Positions 50,286 to 60,117 of a stretch of DNA of 64,000 bases are shown piece by piece; the stretch's first letter is position 1; each line of letters opens with the position of its first letter. Source of the DNA: Lichina pygmaea. Lineage: Eukaryota > Ascomycota > Lichinomycetes > Lichinales > Lichinaceae. The notes beneath the pieces were generated by a model. The model saw nothing but the letters and a program-made list of their open reading frames with translations. It had not been told where the DNA came from and searched no databases. The translations under genes and the position numbers were made by a program. The stretch lies in NCBI GenBank assembly GCA_963422465.1, contig OY730172.1:1240001-1304000 (forward strand). The letters run 5' to 3'.

Positions 50286-50682
50286 CTTGGTGGATGGAAC
50301 GAGCGACGACGCAATGCCAGTGTCGCGGACCAACGAAGCAACGCCAGAAAATAGCTTCTCCGTATCGTGTCGGTTCAATAGATATCATATGTATATATAT
50401 GTTACATACACTTTGGAGGTAGATCAAGGCCACTTGTTGTGGCTTGGAAGCGCAGGATAGTTGTGGAAGTCACGCCACCCTCGCCCCACATTCTGCTCGG
50501 CGGTTGTGCGTGGCGAATGACGAAACCCCATGACGCTCCGCCCGGAATATTGTTTCTCCGGCTGAGTTAGGTCGCCATACTCGTATTCGCACAAGTACCT
50601 CGTACATAGGAGCACTTCGCTACCACGCCGTGCGGCACGCCCGGCTACCTATTGATATCGTCAAACTTATCGACGCAACATT
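50286..50682. promoter_or_regulatory. SPX-RING/JJJ1 divergent promoter region
   Basis: This 397-bp interval lies between divergent start codons. An AT-rich stretch (TATGTATATATATG) near 50388-50402 could serve as a TATA region. No other site was recognised. Confidence 0.4.
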
Positions 50683-52512
50683 ATGGGTGCTCAGCAGTCA
50701 GCTGCTGGTGGAGCAGATGGCTCAGGGGCAGATGCGCTCAGAACAGACTACTACAACCTACTAGGCGTTGATCATCTAGCTGACGACGAGGAGTAAGTCC
50801 CGATGGCACTCAACCTCGGACTGCAATTGCTCAAACTCACCAACGGACGTTAGGATCAAGAAGGCCTACCGCAAGAGAGCTCTAGAGCTGCATCCAGACC
50901 GGAATTATGGAGATGTTGAGCAAGCTACCAAACTCTTTGCCGACGTACAGGCCGCTTATGAGGTGCTCTCGGACCCTCAAGAAAGAGCTTGGTACGACTC
51001 GCATCGGGAAGTGATCTTGGGCGATGAGGTGGCTACAGCCAGTGGTGCACAGTACAGCGGTGGCTCAGTTCGTGGAACAACAACAGCCGATATTCTGAGA
51101 ACAATCGTTCAGTTGAACGGTACATCCGACTTTTCCGACTCGTCGAAGGGCTTCTTCACAATACTGCGAGATATTTTCGACAAGCTCGCGAAGGAAGAAG
51201 GAGCGGCCTGTGACAGGCATGGCCTTGCGATCATCGATTATCCTTCCTTTGGCAATGCGCAGGACAGATATGAAACTGTTGTTCGGTCATTCTACGCTGC
51301 TTGGGGCAGCTTCTCGACCAGGAAGAACTTCGCTTGGACGGACAAATACAAGTTATCTGAAGCGCCAGACAGGCGAGTTAGACGATTGATGGAGAAAGAG
51401 AACAAGCGGCTGAGAGAAGATGGTGCCCGAGAGTACAACGACACCGTTCGCTCCTTGGTCTTATTTGTCCGAAAACGAGACCCACGCTATGTCCCAAACA
51501 GCCAAACCGAGGAAGAGCGGCAGAAAGTGCTGCGGGACGCTGCCGCGGCCCAGGCTGCCAGGTCGAGGGCTGCAAACCAGGCCAAGCTGGAGAAGCAGGT
51601 GCAGCCAGAATGGGTCAAGCCTGAGCGTCCCGTAGAGGGCAATCCATTCGAAGAGGAGATGGACGAAGAAGAAGTCGAAGAACAATTTGAATGTGTTGCG
51701 TGCAGAAAGACGTTCAAGAGTGAGAAGCAGTACGAGGTCCACGAGGAGAGCAAGAAGCATCGCAAAGCGGTGCAACAACTGAAGCGCCAGATGCAGAAGG
51801 AGGCGAAAGACATGGGACTACCCAAAAGTATGCAAGATGATTCTGCGTCTCGAGATACCAAAGATCACCGAGTGCGAGACACAGATGAGCATTCTGTGGA
51901 CGACGGCGATGGAAGCGCAAGCAGCCCTCATGAACAAGAAAGCTACATTCCGAATGGAAATGGGGCTGCTGTTGTTGCCGCCGACCGCGATGCAGCCCAG
52001 CCAGCGAAGTCGCATGACAGTCATTGGAGGGATGCGCTCAGTTCCACTTCCACGCTGGCATCAGAGGACTCTGAAAATGACTATGGCCCTCGAGCCGAAG
52101 TCGAGAAACGGCTGCTCAGTGGTAAAAAAATGAGCCGAGACTCCACTCAAAAAATACAGACATCAGACGATTTGGATGACTCTGCTTCCCTTGCGGGAGA
52201 GACTGCTAGTCTTTCCGTGGCCGAGGCTCGCGAGCGGCAGACGCCGAAAGCTGAGGGCAAAGCCAAGCAGCGGAGAGCAAAGAAGGCAGCTCGGCAACAA
52301 AGCGTAGTGCAGACAGAGAAACAGGTGATTTGCAGCATTCTCCTTCCGCTGCACTCGAGCCTTTGCTAACCTGCTCTACCCTCCAGATCAAATGTGTCAC
52401 CTGCCAAGGCACCTTTACTTCGAGGACAAAATTGTTCGCGCACATCAAAGCCTTTGGCCACGGCCAGCCGGTTCAGATAACAGCTAAGATGACCGAAACT
52501 TACTCACATTAA
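50683..52512 (+). CDS. JJJ1: J-domain zinc-finger protein JJJ1 (DNAJC21 family)
   Basis: This Hsp40 co-chaperone acts in late 60S ribosomal subunit maturation, helping recycle the Arx1 export factor. Exons 50683-50792, 50854-52324 and 52387-52512 give 568 aa. The J domain is at about residues 22-90: 'DYYNLLGVDHLADDEEIKKA', the HPD motif in 'LELHPDRNYG', and 'FADVQAAYEVLSDPQERAWY'. It is followed by 'RKNFAWTDKYKLSEAPDRRV', typical of Jjj1. A first C2H2 finger is 'FECVACRKTFKSEKQYEVHE', and a second at the C-terminus is 'CVTCQGTFTSRTKLFAHIKA'. A charged helical stretch and an acidic, Ser-rich region lie between the fingers. Length and domain order match the family. Confidence 0.95.
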
Positions 52513-53285
52513 GACAGTCTCTGCTATGAAAATAGACTGAAGTAGACCGAAGCTGTGATCGTCATCGTCACCACCACCATCAACATCGTCATCACCACAA
52601 TATCATTGCTCTCCCACAGCGAAGTGATAGATAAATATGTTTTGATGATGATTCCAGGTGGCGCTAGCAACAGTAGGTTGAGTGCCAATCACTGTCCAGC
52701 TTCCAGCACCTGAGGGATGTACTTGTATTCAACCCTATGGCAATATAGTATGCTTGTCCTCAAAGCTGAAATCAACTTTGTATCTTCTCAGATATCCATT
52801 GGCTTATCACTACAACCAACAAGGATCAAATACCTTCGACGTAAACAGTACTAGGAGCAATATCCAGGCAGTGTGTCCTCGTCGCTACTTGAAACCCAAG
52901 ACATCTTACTCTGCAGCGTTGTCAATACTTGATAACTACGGTACAGGATAGTCTGAGCGCAGCCCTTGGTCAGAGGCCCAAGAGCGACGAGGAAGTCATA
53001 TAGATCACTTCAAGCCCAACTCTTGGTGACATCACAACAGTAACACAAATTAAGAGTACTGATGCTGTGTGTCATTTGATTATCTGCCTCGCCGAAGATC
53101 ATGGAGAAGGTTGTCGCGCAGGCAGGCAGGCCTGCATGAGGCCTCTGTGTCCCAGAAGAAGCATGAGACATGAGCCAAACAGGTTGCAGCAAGGAATAAC
53201 ACTGTTGTGAGATGTTGTATTGGGCTAAAAAGATCTTGGGCCTGATTATCCTTTGCTGTTGCTTGACAAGTTTCAATACTTCCAC
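52513..53285. other. JJJ1 downstream flank
   Basis: This is the probable 3' untranslated region with a CAC/CAT-rich tract near 52560-52600. No gene was recognised. Confidence 0.5.
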
Positions 53286-53395
53286 TACCCATGCCTTGGA
53301 GGTACCGGTACTACGTACATCCCACTCGTAAGTGTGTCCCGACTGTACATTGCGAGGGAAGTGGGAGGTACCGCAGTACCTTCAAGGTATGGGTA
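53286..53395. mobile_element. Small TA-flanked inverted-repeat element, copy 2 (MITE-like)
   Basis: A 106-bp body (53288-53393) has terminal inverted repeats CCCATGCCTTGGAGGTAC and its partner, with two mismatches between the ends, flanked by TA. The ends and the internal GGGAAGTGGGAGGTACC block match copy 1 at 35248-35339, but this copy is about 18 bp longer in the middle. Confidence 0.8.
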
Positions 53396-54480
53396 ACAGT
53401 ACTGTTCGGAAGGAGTCTAGGCTAGCTCTGTGTACTGCTTGCCAGTGGCTGTTGTCTTGGCTTCCTCTTGAGACCCCCTGCTAAGGTCGTGACTGTTCGG
53501 CTACTGCTGTTTCAAGGTAGTGTCGCTGAGACACCAGAGTCCAGCTCTCGGAGAGGGGTTCGAGTTCCGTGCAGGGTACCTCCAGGTGTCTGAAGACCTC
53601 TATTCTCTTCAGGCCCTTGTCTGTGAACGTGGCTGGTAGTAAGTAGTGTGGTTTTGAGAAGCCCTCATAGCCAAGCATCGGCCCTCTCGAAAATGTCATG
53701 TGATAGGTGATCAGAAGGTCAATTGCCTTGAAGAAACTTGGGCATCTCCCACTCAGGGATGCCGTGTCTATATGGCCAACCTGACTGGTATATAAAGTGT
53801 CAGCAGAGAAGGTCTCTTCATCATGAGATACTCAACAAAGGAAGCTGGCCTACATTTGACGTAAGCAAAGAGTTGTTTTCATCATGGAATAATCAACGAG
53901 ATATTGGGTATTCCGATGCCACCAATGTACTGACGTGAAGCTGGCTGATTGAATCTACGAGGTTGTCGACGACAATAATATTAGATAAGGTCTGGGAAAA
54001 GTGATTTAGAGCCGCAAAGCAACAAAACTCGGTCAGAGATTGCTGTTCAGGATTTGCGTGGTCGAGCCATCTTCTTTTGAAACCACGTGATCCTATCTTA
54101 GCTTCTATAGGTACCAGTCTGATATCATCTTCATCAACAACCTCGTAGACCTCAGGAGAGGTTGTCTACTCGTAGACTTGGGGCTCTCGACAATATGATA
54201 TAATTATCACGTAATCAGAAGTATGGCTGACTTCTTCAGCCCTATGCACAACGGCCATCGCCGCACTCTCAACTGACGCCCGCCACACGTGAGCTCGCTT
54301 ATCCACATCGGCTATCGAAGCTTCTAGGCGGATACAGCGCCAGTGCGCGCTTGGTCGCAACTGGCACCTGGGTGATATCACGCCCCGACGTGATATCGAT
54401 GCAACCCAGGCATCTAAAGGGGGTGGGGGGTCTCTCAGCAGACCCACCGTTTTATCCCTCCGAAAACATCTCGCAACACT
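53396..54480. other. Intergenic with repeat remnants
   Basis: This holds repeat copy 2 (53544-53597) and the upstream flank of the F-box gene. No gene is supported. Confidence 0.45.
53544..53597 (-). repeat. Diverged dispersed repeat, copy 2
   Basis: This is the partner of 40944-40996 in reverse orientation. It lies 150 bp from the second small inverted-repeat element. It includes GGTTCGAGTTCC, which resembles a tRNA B-box, so a tRNA-derived SINE is one possibility. No A-box or tRNA fold is clear. Confidence 0.45.
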
Positions 54481-56726
54481 ATGGAGGCCGCTCAGCTGGG
54501 AGGGCGACGGAACAACATGCCTGCCACGATGATGGACCTGCCCGACGAGGTCCTTCTACAAGTCTTCGTTCATCTGCCGGTCAAGAGCACTCTCAGGCTT
54601 ACGCGCACGTCGCGTCGTCTCGGGCGGATCGCCAGCTCGCCTTGGCTCTGGCGGGTGCTTTGCGCTGCCGATTGGCAGTATTGGAGCGAATGCAACGCCG
54701 ATGTCCAACAGCGCTCGTCCTTGCCCATGGCCGCAACAAACTGGATGATGCTCTACTACTCTCGTGCGTGCCAGGACAAACACATCCAGGATCTGCTCGA
54801 AGGCACGGTCAGAAATGAGAGGCTGCGCATGCACAGACTCCGGTTGATCGTTCAGAACGGATACGAAAGCAAGGACACTCTCATGAGGAACTGGCACGTC
54901 GGCAACGAGGACGAGTATGCCCTCGCGAAACAGTCAGTGTATTCCTCAGCCTCAATATCGCGGTCATATCGGCCAGAGCCAACGTATGGATTTTGGGCTG
55001 AAGTGAGTGTTCTATCACTTAGGTATTTCTCACGTGAAGCCGTCGGCCAGATCCAGCGGGACCAAGCTCTCCAGTGGTGGACGGGGCTCCGGCAGGGTGG
55101 TATTCGCTCCCTGGAGCGGGGTCTTCTCTGCTTCAACTACTTTGGCCTCGCCCCGTCGGACGAAGACATGGATACGGTGAACTGGCCCTGTTGGATGATT
55201 GAAGAAGTCTGGGCAAGTGCTGACGATTTTGATGTAGTGGGTGCGAGAGATGGATCGGACGGCGGACGCCTACCGGCAACAGTTTCCAAACGAGCTGCCG
55301 ATGAGTACTCGGGAGCGAGTAGCTAAGCTGGCGTCGTGGTTGGTCGATCGGGGCTTGGCCACGCCAGACGCGGAAAATGGAGATGTCGAGAGAGGCGTCC
55401 TTGGGGGTCAGGTCGTCATGCAGCATTGCACCGGAGTCACGCCGTATCAATGCTTGCGCACGATCGCCATCGTTAACTTTTGCCGGCTGGCGAGTCGGTT
55501 CGGTGTCAATGCTTGGCCCCTCATCACGGCATGTGGATTGCAGCAGATCGTTCATGTGCTCCCTCCAGTCGGCGTCGACTGCGACGACCAGCCTCTGGAG
55601 CCTGAATCGAAGGCCCAGCCCATCTACCTGGATCCGGCGGAGAGGTTTGCCGAGATCACCGCAGAGCGAGCTTTCTCTCTCATGCAGAGGACCGGCGGCC
55701 GGCCGATTCTGGGATTCACGGCCGTGGGCAATCCTGGGGCCTATTCTCAGCCGCCGCTGTCCTGGCCTCCGAGGCGAACACCTTCGTCGCTCATCATCCT
55801 GCACGTCGCGCTCGGGATGAAATCCGTCGTCGAGGGCATCCGGCACGAGGCCGATCTGATGCGGATCCTGTGCCGCGCCAACTACCGCAGTCTCACGCAG
55901 GGCACGCATTACGCGAGCCTGTGGGCGATCCTCATCATCGGAGGACATCATCAGCTCACGGTCGAGCGAGTCGGCACGTCCATGGCGATCGTGCTCAAGG
56001 ATATCTACAAAGAGCTGTCGAAGCGCTTCCGCGAGGACGCGAGTTTGGTCATGGACCACGACATACCGGGAATGGAGAACGTCCCTCGGTTCTACGAGCT
56101 GCTAAGATTGGTGCTCCCTCACGACGACGAAGACCAGAAACCCGTCACGCCGCGCCGCCGCACCCCAGAGATCAACGCCATCGTCCAGCATCGCGTCGGT
56201 CAGATCTTTCGCCATCGTCGCTACGGGTACGTCGGCTACATCATCGCCTGGGACTTGAGAACCACGATGAACGAACAGTGGGAGGAGCACATGAACATCG
56301 AGGAGCTGTTGGACGGGCCGAAGAAGGCATACTACCGCGCCGTGTAAGTCTCTTCTCCCTTCCGTCTCTCCCCTACACCCATACTTCTTTCCCATCGCTT
56401 CCTTCTCTGCTCCCACAAATTACCTGCGTTCTATTCGAATTGCCACAACCCTGATCCCATCTCAAGCAAAAACCAACCCCAAATCTCAGCCCTGCCCCAC
56501 GTCAAGCGGAAGAATACAAGTAGCCATGAGCTAATCAAATCCTAAAACATGCATCAACAGTGGCGAAGATAACTCCCGTCGATACGTCTTACAGGACAAC
56601 ATGGAGATTCTGCACCCAGACCAGCCCAGCGAAGCGCTCCTCCTCCAGGCCGGACGCTACTTCAAGCGATGGGACGCCCAGCGCCGACGATTTGTGTCCA
56701 ACGTCAACACTTTCCCGGACGACTAG
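54481..56726 (+). CDS. F-box protein with SirB1-like and YccV domains (FBXO21-like)
   Basis: This is a probable substrate receptor of an SCF ubiquitin ligase. Exons 54481-54932, 55023-55176, 55238-56343 and 56561-56726 give 625 aa. The F-box is at about residues 17-62 ('MMDLPDEVLLQVFVHLPVKS'). The middle has the transglutaminase-like SirB1 region ('CTGVTPYQCLRTIAIVNFC', 'PIYLDPAERFAEI'). The C-terminus is a YccV/hemimethylated-DNA-binding-type domain: 'VGQIFRHRRYGYVGYIIAWD', then after a 217-nt intron 'GEDNSRRYVLQDNMEILH'. This order is that of FBXO21-like proteins. The second intron was set to 55177-55237 because a later donor would leave only about 31 nt. Targets are unknown. Confidence 0.88.
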
Positions 56727-57882
56727 CACGCTTCTTTACCTACTTGATGCATCCTTCTCTTCCATCATGATACCCATTCCCTGTAGTCCTCTTTCGTTCT
56801 CTGTTTCTGCTCTTCCATCTCTTCTCTCTTCTTCCTCTAGCTTCTCTTTCCTCCTTCGTCCACCATCTTACTCTAGCTCTGCTTTGTCCTTCCTTTTCCT
56901 ATTCCCCTCTTCTCTTCTCCCCGGGATGGCGCAACCGCGAACGAAGCGGGAAGCGGCTGATCTGGGGAAAATGGGGTGAACGGAAGACTAGAAGATCGCA
57001 AGATGGCGTACATGGATGGGATAAATGGGGCGCCTAGATGGAGCACCTAGATGGGGCACCTAGATAGGATGAATCGAAAAACGAAGTCGATGGGAACCAG
57101 CCAAACGAGAGATGTCCGCGGCTCGCACGCCGGCTACTAGGTACCAACCACATATAGCATCGTAGCATCCATCACGCGCCTCCTACCACACCAGCAAGAG
57201 TCACAAGTTCGAGACAAATCTACACGGCCTCAAAACCCAAAACACATGACATATCCCGAACTGAATAATCGTGCGCAGATTCAACACGCACGCCGAGCTT
57301 CTGTGACCTCATACTCGACTACGACGGCCTCGAAATAAGAACATCGGGCACTCGACGGGCCCCTCGATTTGCCTCCCCCCCCTCATAAAGTTTTTGAAAT
57401 CTCTGGTTCCCCCTTCTCTCTCCGCAGAGTGACAGACGCATTGCCGGGATACGGTACCATTCCCAGCGGCGTGAAAAGAGAAGTGCTTGCATCTGTTGAG
57501 AATGTCGCGACAGAGATCTCAGCGGCCGACATTCCGCGAGACGGAGAGATAGGGAGAGGCCTTTGGGACAGAGATATAGGGACCTCTTTGAGATACGAGT
57601 GGAGAGATGAGGAGTCTCGCGAGGCCGAGAGCCGAGGAGATTGTCGAGAAGGCGCTGAGAGAGGAGGGTATTGTTTCGGCGGTATCCAAGGGCAGAATCA
57701 GACGGCAGGAGCAGACGGCAGGAGCAGACGGCAGATACGTAGAAGAGTGGACGAGAGTAAGGAGGTCATGACCTTGGGTATTTTGACAGAGGAAGTTACT
57801 TTTGTATGAAATTTTCATTCAGGAAACCGGCCGCCTCCCCAACATCAATCCCCCCCTCCCCCTCCTTCCAACATCAATCCGC
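56727..57882. other. Intergenic with short tandem repeats
   Basis: A pyrimidine-rich 3' flank is followed by about three copies of a 14-15 bp unit near 57028-57066 and a 13-bp unit (GGCAGGAGCAGAC) repeated at about 57705-57732. An open frame at 57369-57809 overlaps these and has no family resemblance. Confidence 0.5.
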
Positions 57883-59128
57883 TCATTGAACAGGTAGCTC
57901 AACAGGAGGGTCCCCGCGGGTCAAACTCCCGATGGCCTGTTCGAGCTCAGCGCGAATCATTGTCGGCGGGTCATGAATGGCCAGGAAGCCGGTCAGGATC
58001 CTCGCGATCTTGGATTCGAACGTCATGATAGGGTAGCGCCTCATCAAAAGATTGAAACGGTGCTGCAGGTGTTCTGCGTCATGTGGGATCATCTAATCTC
58101 GGGGGAAGATGAAGACGATCAGAATACTGATTAGCGACATCGTTGGCAGTGTATATGAGGCTTGGATGGAAGGACGACTTAAGGGAGGACGGTACTGTAC
58201 CTCCCGCAGAAAGAATGTCTGCGTGACCCCCCACAGCCGCTCCGTCTCTTCGCCCCCTACCGAGAAGATGATATTCGCCTTGAGCTCTTCATCGTCGGTA
58301 CTTTTCAAAGCCTCGTTGGGCCCCCAGGCGAAACACTGCTGCAGAGCTTGTAACCCGGTCGCTCCGCCTAGGGCATACTGCTCTGAGGCGGCCTGGAGCA
58401 TGTATTCGGCGGCCAGCTCGAACCAGGCCGCGTTGAGAGACCATGCCGGATTCTCGTTGAGAACCGTGGCGTTCAGCTTCATGAACATGGGCAGCGTATC
58501 CATGAGGTGGACATCTTCTTTGCGTGATATCGGCGCCGACGATGCGGCCACGTTGCAGGTCTCGAGTAAACGCTGGCGGTTCATCACACATGCTTCAGTC
58601 GACAGAGGCCTCGAGAAGGGGAGCGGCGTCAGCAGCTCCCAGTTCAAGCACGGATGAGTCGAGTCCGGCGGCAGGGCGCAGAAGAAGGTCCTGGTGCGGC
58701 TTCGGTTTTCATGGCGAAGGGCCTTGAGCCGCCGGCGACCGGGCGAGCTGATCGATTCGAAAAGACGGCGACAGAACAGTACCGTGAACGTGAGCAGCTG
58801 CAGGCGGAACTTGATGACCGGTGGGGCGCTGACGCCGGGATGTTTCTTACGAAAGATGGGAAGAAAGGCTAAGTCTTGATGTCAGTTCTGGGCAGTCTTG
58901 CTGCCCAGTCGCAATCTGAACTGTTCATCACTCACTGTCGACCAGGGCGATGGCATCGTCGGCTCTCTCCGTATCCTGCAGCTGAATGACTTCGGCCTCC
59001 ACGCGGGCTCGGTGCTCGTCGAGAACAATCTGAACAGCCTGGTAGACGAGATACTCGAGCGTGCGCAGGTCTCGATCTACCAGTAGCTGATCGCGGTCGG
59101 CACTTTCTCCGACGGTAAACTCCGCCAT
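57883..59128 (-). CDS. Conserved-looking fungal protein of unknown function
   Basis: I do not recognise the family. Exons 59128-58936, 58868-58201 and 58092-57883 join in phase (GTGAGT..CTTAG and GTACAG..ATTAG), giving 356 aa. The sequence has the texture of a real helical protein: 'RTLEYLVYQAVQIVLDEHRA', 'IQLQDTERADDAIALVD', 'DTLPMFMKLNATVLNENPAW', 'AAEYMLQAASEQYAL' and 'FESKIARILTGFLAIHDPPT'. No signal peptide, membrane span, zinc motif or catalytic motif is obvious. Exon 2 includes a basic segment ('GRRRLKALRHENRSRTRTFF') that could be a linker. An alternative boundary within exon 2 is possible. Confidence 0.68.
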
Positions 59129-59242
59129 ATCTGGCTGAAGTCACGTGGACTGCTGGTTATGACCACGCAGTTGAAGGTGGAGCGGGTGATGGCAATCTGG
59201 AGCGTATCACTTAGGTGAAGCTGACATAAGCCGTACTTGGCT

Positions 59243-59463
59243 TACATACACAGAAGAGGAAGAAATAACGCGAAAAGGTTACTTTGCTGAGCTGTATGTA
59301 CAACATCATAAGACTTTTAGGACTTTTGATTCTGGAGGCTTTCTGCCCACATAATAAGCAGAAGATGGGGAGTCTACTGTATCTAGTAAGAATCATGCCA
59401 CATGATACATGTGGCTCAAGTAAGTAACCTTTTCACGTTATTTCTTCCTCTTGTGTGTACGTA
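59243..59463. mobile_element. 0.22 kb inverted-repeat element (MITE-like)
   Basis: Left end (about 59243-59284) and right end (about 59422-59463) are near-perfect inverted repeats of about 42 bp with three mismatches, sharing GAGGAAGAAATAACG and AAAAGGTTACTT. The central 137 bp is non-coding. Both ends are bounded by TA dinucleotides. It is unrelated in sequence to the copies at 35.2 and 53.3 kb. No second copy is visible in this window. Confidence 0.75.
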
Positions 59464-59689
59464 CGGAAGTACGGGAGTACAATTGGCCCTAATTACGTAC
59501 TCAGTCTGAGGGTGCTCCTCCGTGGTCCTCTATTCACGAGTCAAAAGCGTACCTGCGAACTGCCCCTTGCGGCTAGGCCACTGCCGCTTTGGGCAAAGCT
59601 TCTCGCTTCGCTCCCCACCCCGCTTGCACGTCATGGCTAAAAAAACTTGGTTTGTACGGAGATAGCAGGATGAGCTAGCTGGCGGGGCA

Positions 59690-59817
59690 GCTAGCTGGCG
59701 GGGCAGCTAGCTTCTCGAGCTAGGGGGAGATTGCGATACGAGGGCTAGTAGCTGATACGAGCTGGGAGGAGGTTAGGAGGGTGAGGATATAGGTTCAGAG
59801 CCCCCCCCCCCCCCCCC
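59690..59817. repeat. Dispersed repeat copy B with internal tandem and 17-C run
   Basis: This contains tandem AGCTAGCTGGCGGGGC units (starting about 59673), a block similar to 32410-32530, and ends in 17 C (59801-59817). Confidence 0.55.
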
Positions 59818-59990
59818 TCTTCTAGAAAGGTTGTCGCGACCCGAGGGGCCCTTCCAGTCATCTACAGAATTGAGAGAGATTGTCAGAGTGTCCTTTTTGT
59901 GCCTATGATGGAGTGTTCTAGTGTTTGCAGGGAGCTCGTGGTAGCTGCCTGAATCGCTTCGTCCTTTTTTGCTTTCGCGCGTGGTGGCCT

Positions 59991-60117
59991 TGAGTCGATG
60001 AGCCCTTTTGGAGCACGCCTTTGCTCCCGACAGCCAGCTTGCCTAGAGTGGTTTTGTCACCTTTAGTAGCTGGCTGTCGGGAGCAAAGGCGTGCTCCAAA
60101 AAGGACTAATCGACTCA
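59991..60117. repeat. Inverted duplication over the UNG pseudogene 5' end
   Basis: Arms 59991-60039 and 60068-60117 are inverted copies around a 28-nt loop. The inner 30 bp (60010-60039 and 60068-60097) are perfect, and the outer part has two mismatches and one gap. Weaker similarity continues outward: the reverse complement of 59941-59990 resembles UNG coding sequence after 60117. So the left arm looks like an inverted copy of the UNG N-terminal coding region. Confidence 0.82.

Noticed and set aside
53538-53552. tRNA gene suggested by a B-box-like motif
   Set aside because: No acceptor stem, anticodon arm or A-box at the right distance could be found.
57369-57809. 146-codon plus-strand open frame as a gene
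   Set aside because: It runs through short tandem repeats, is Arg/Glu/Gly-biased and has no family match.
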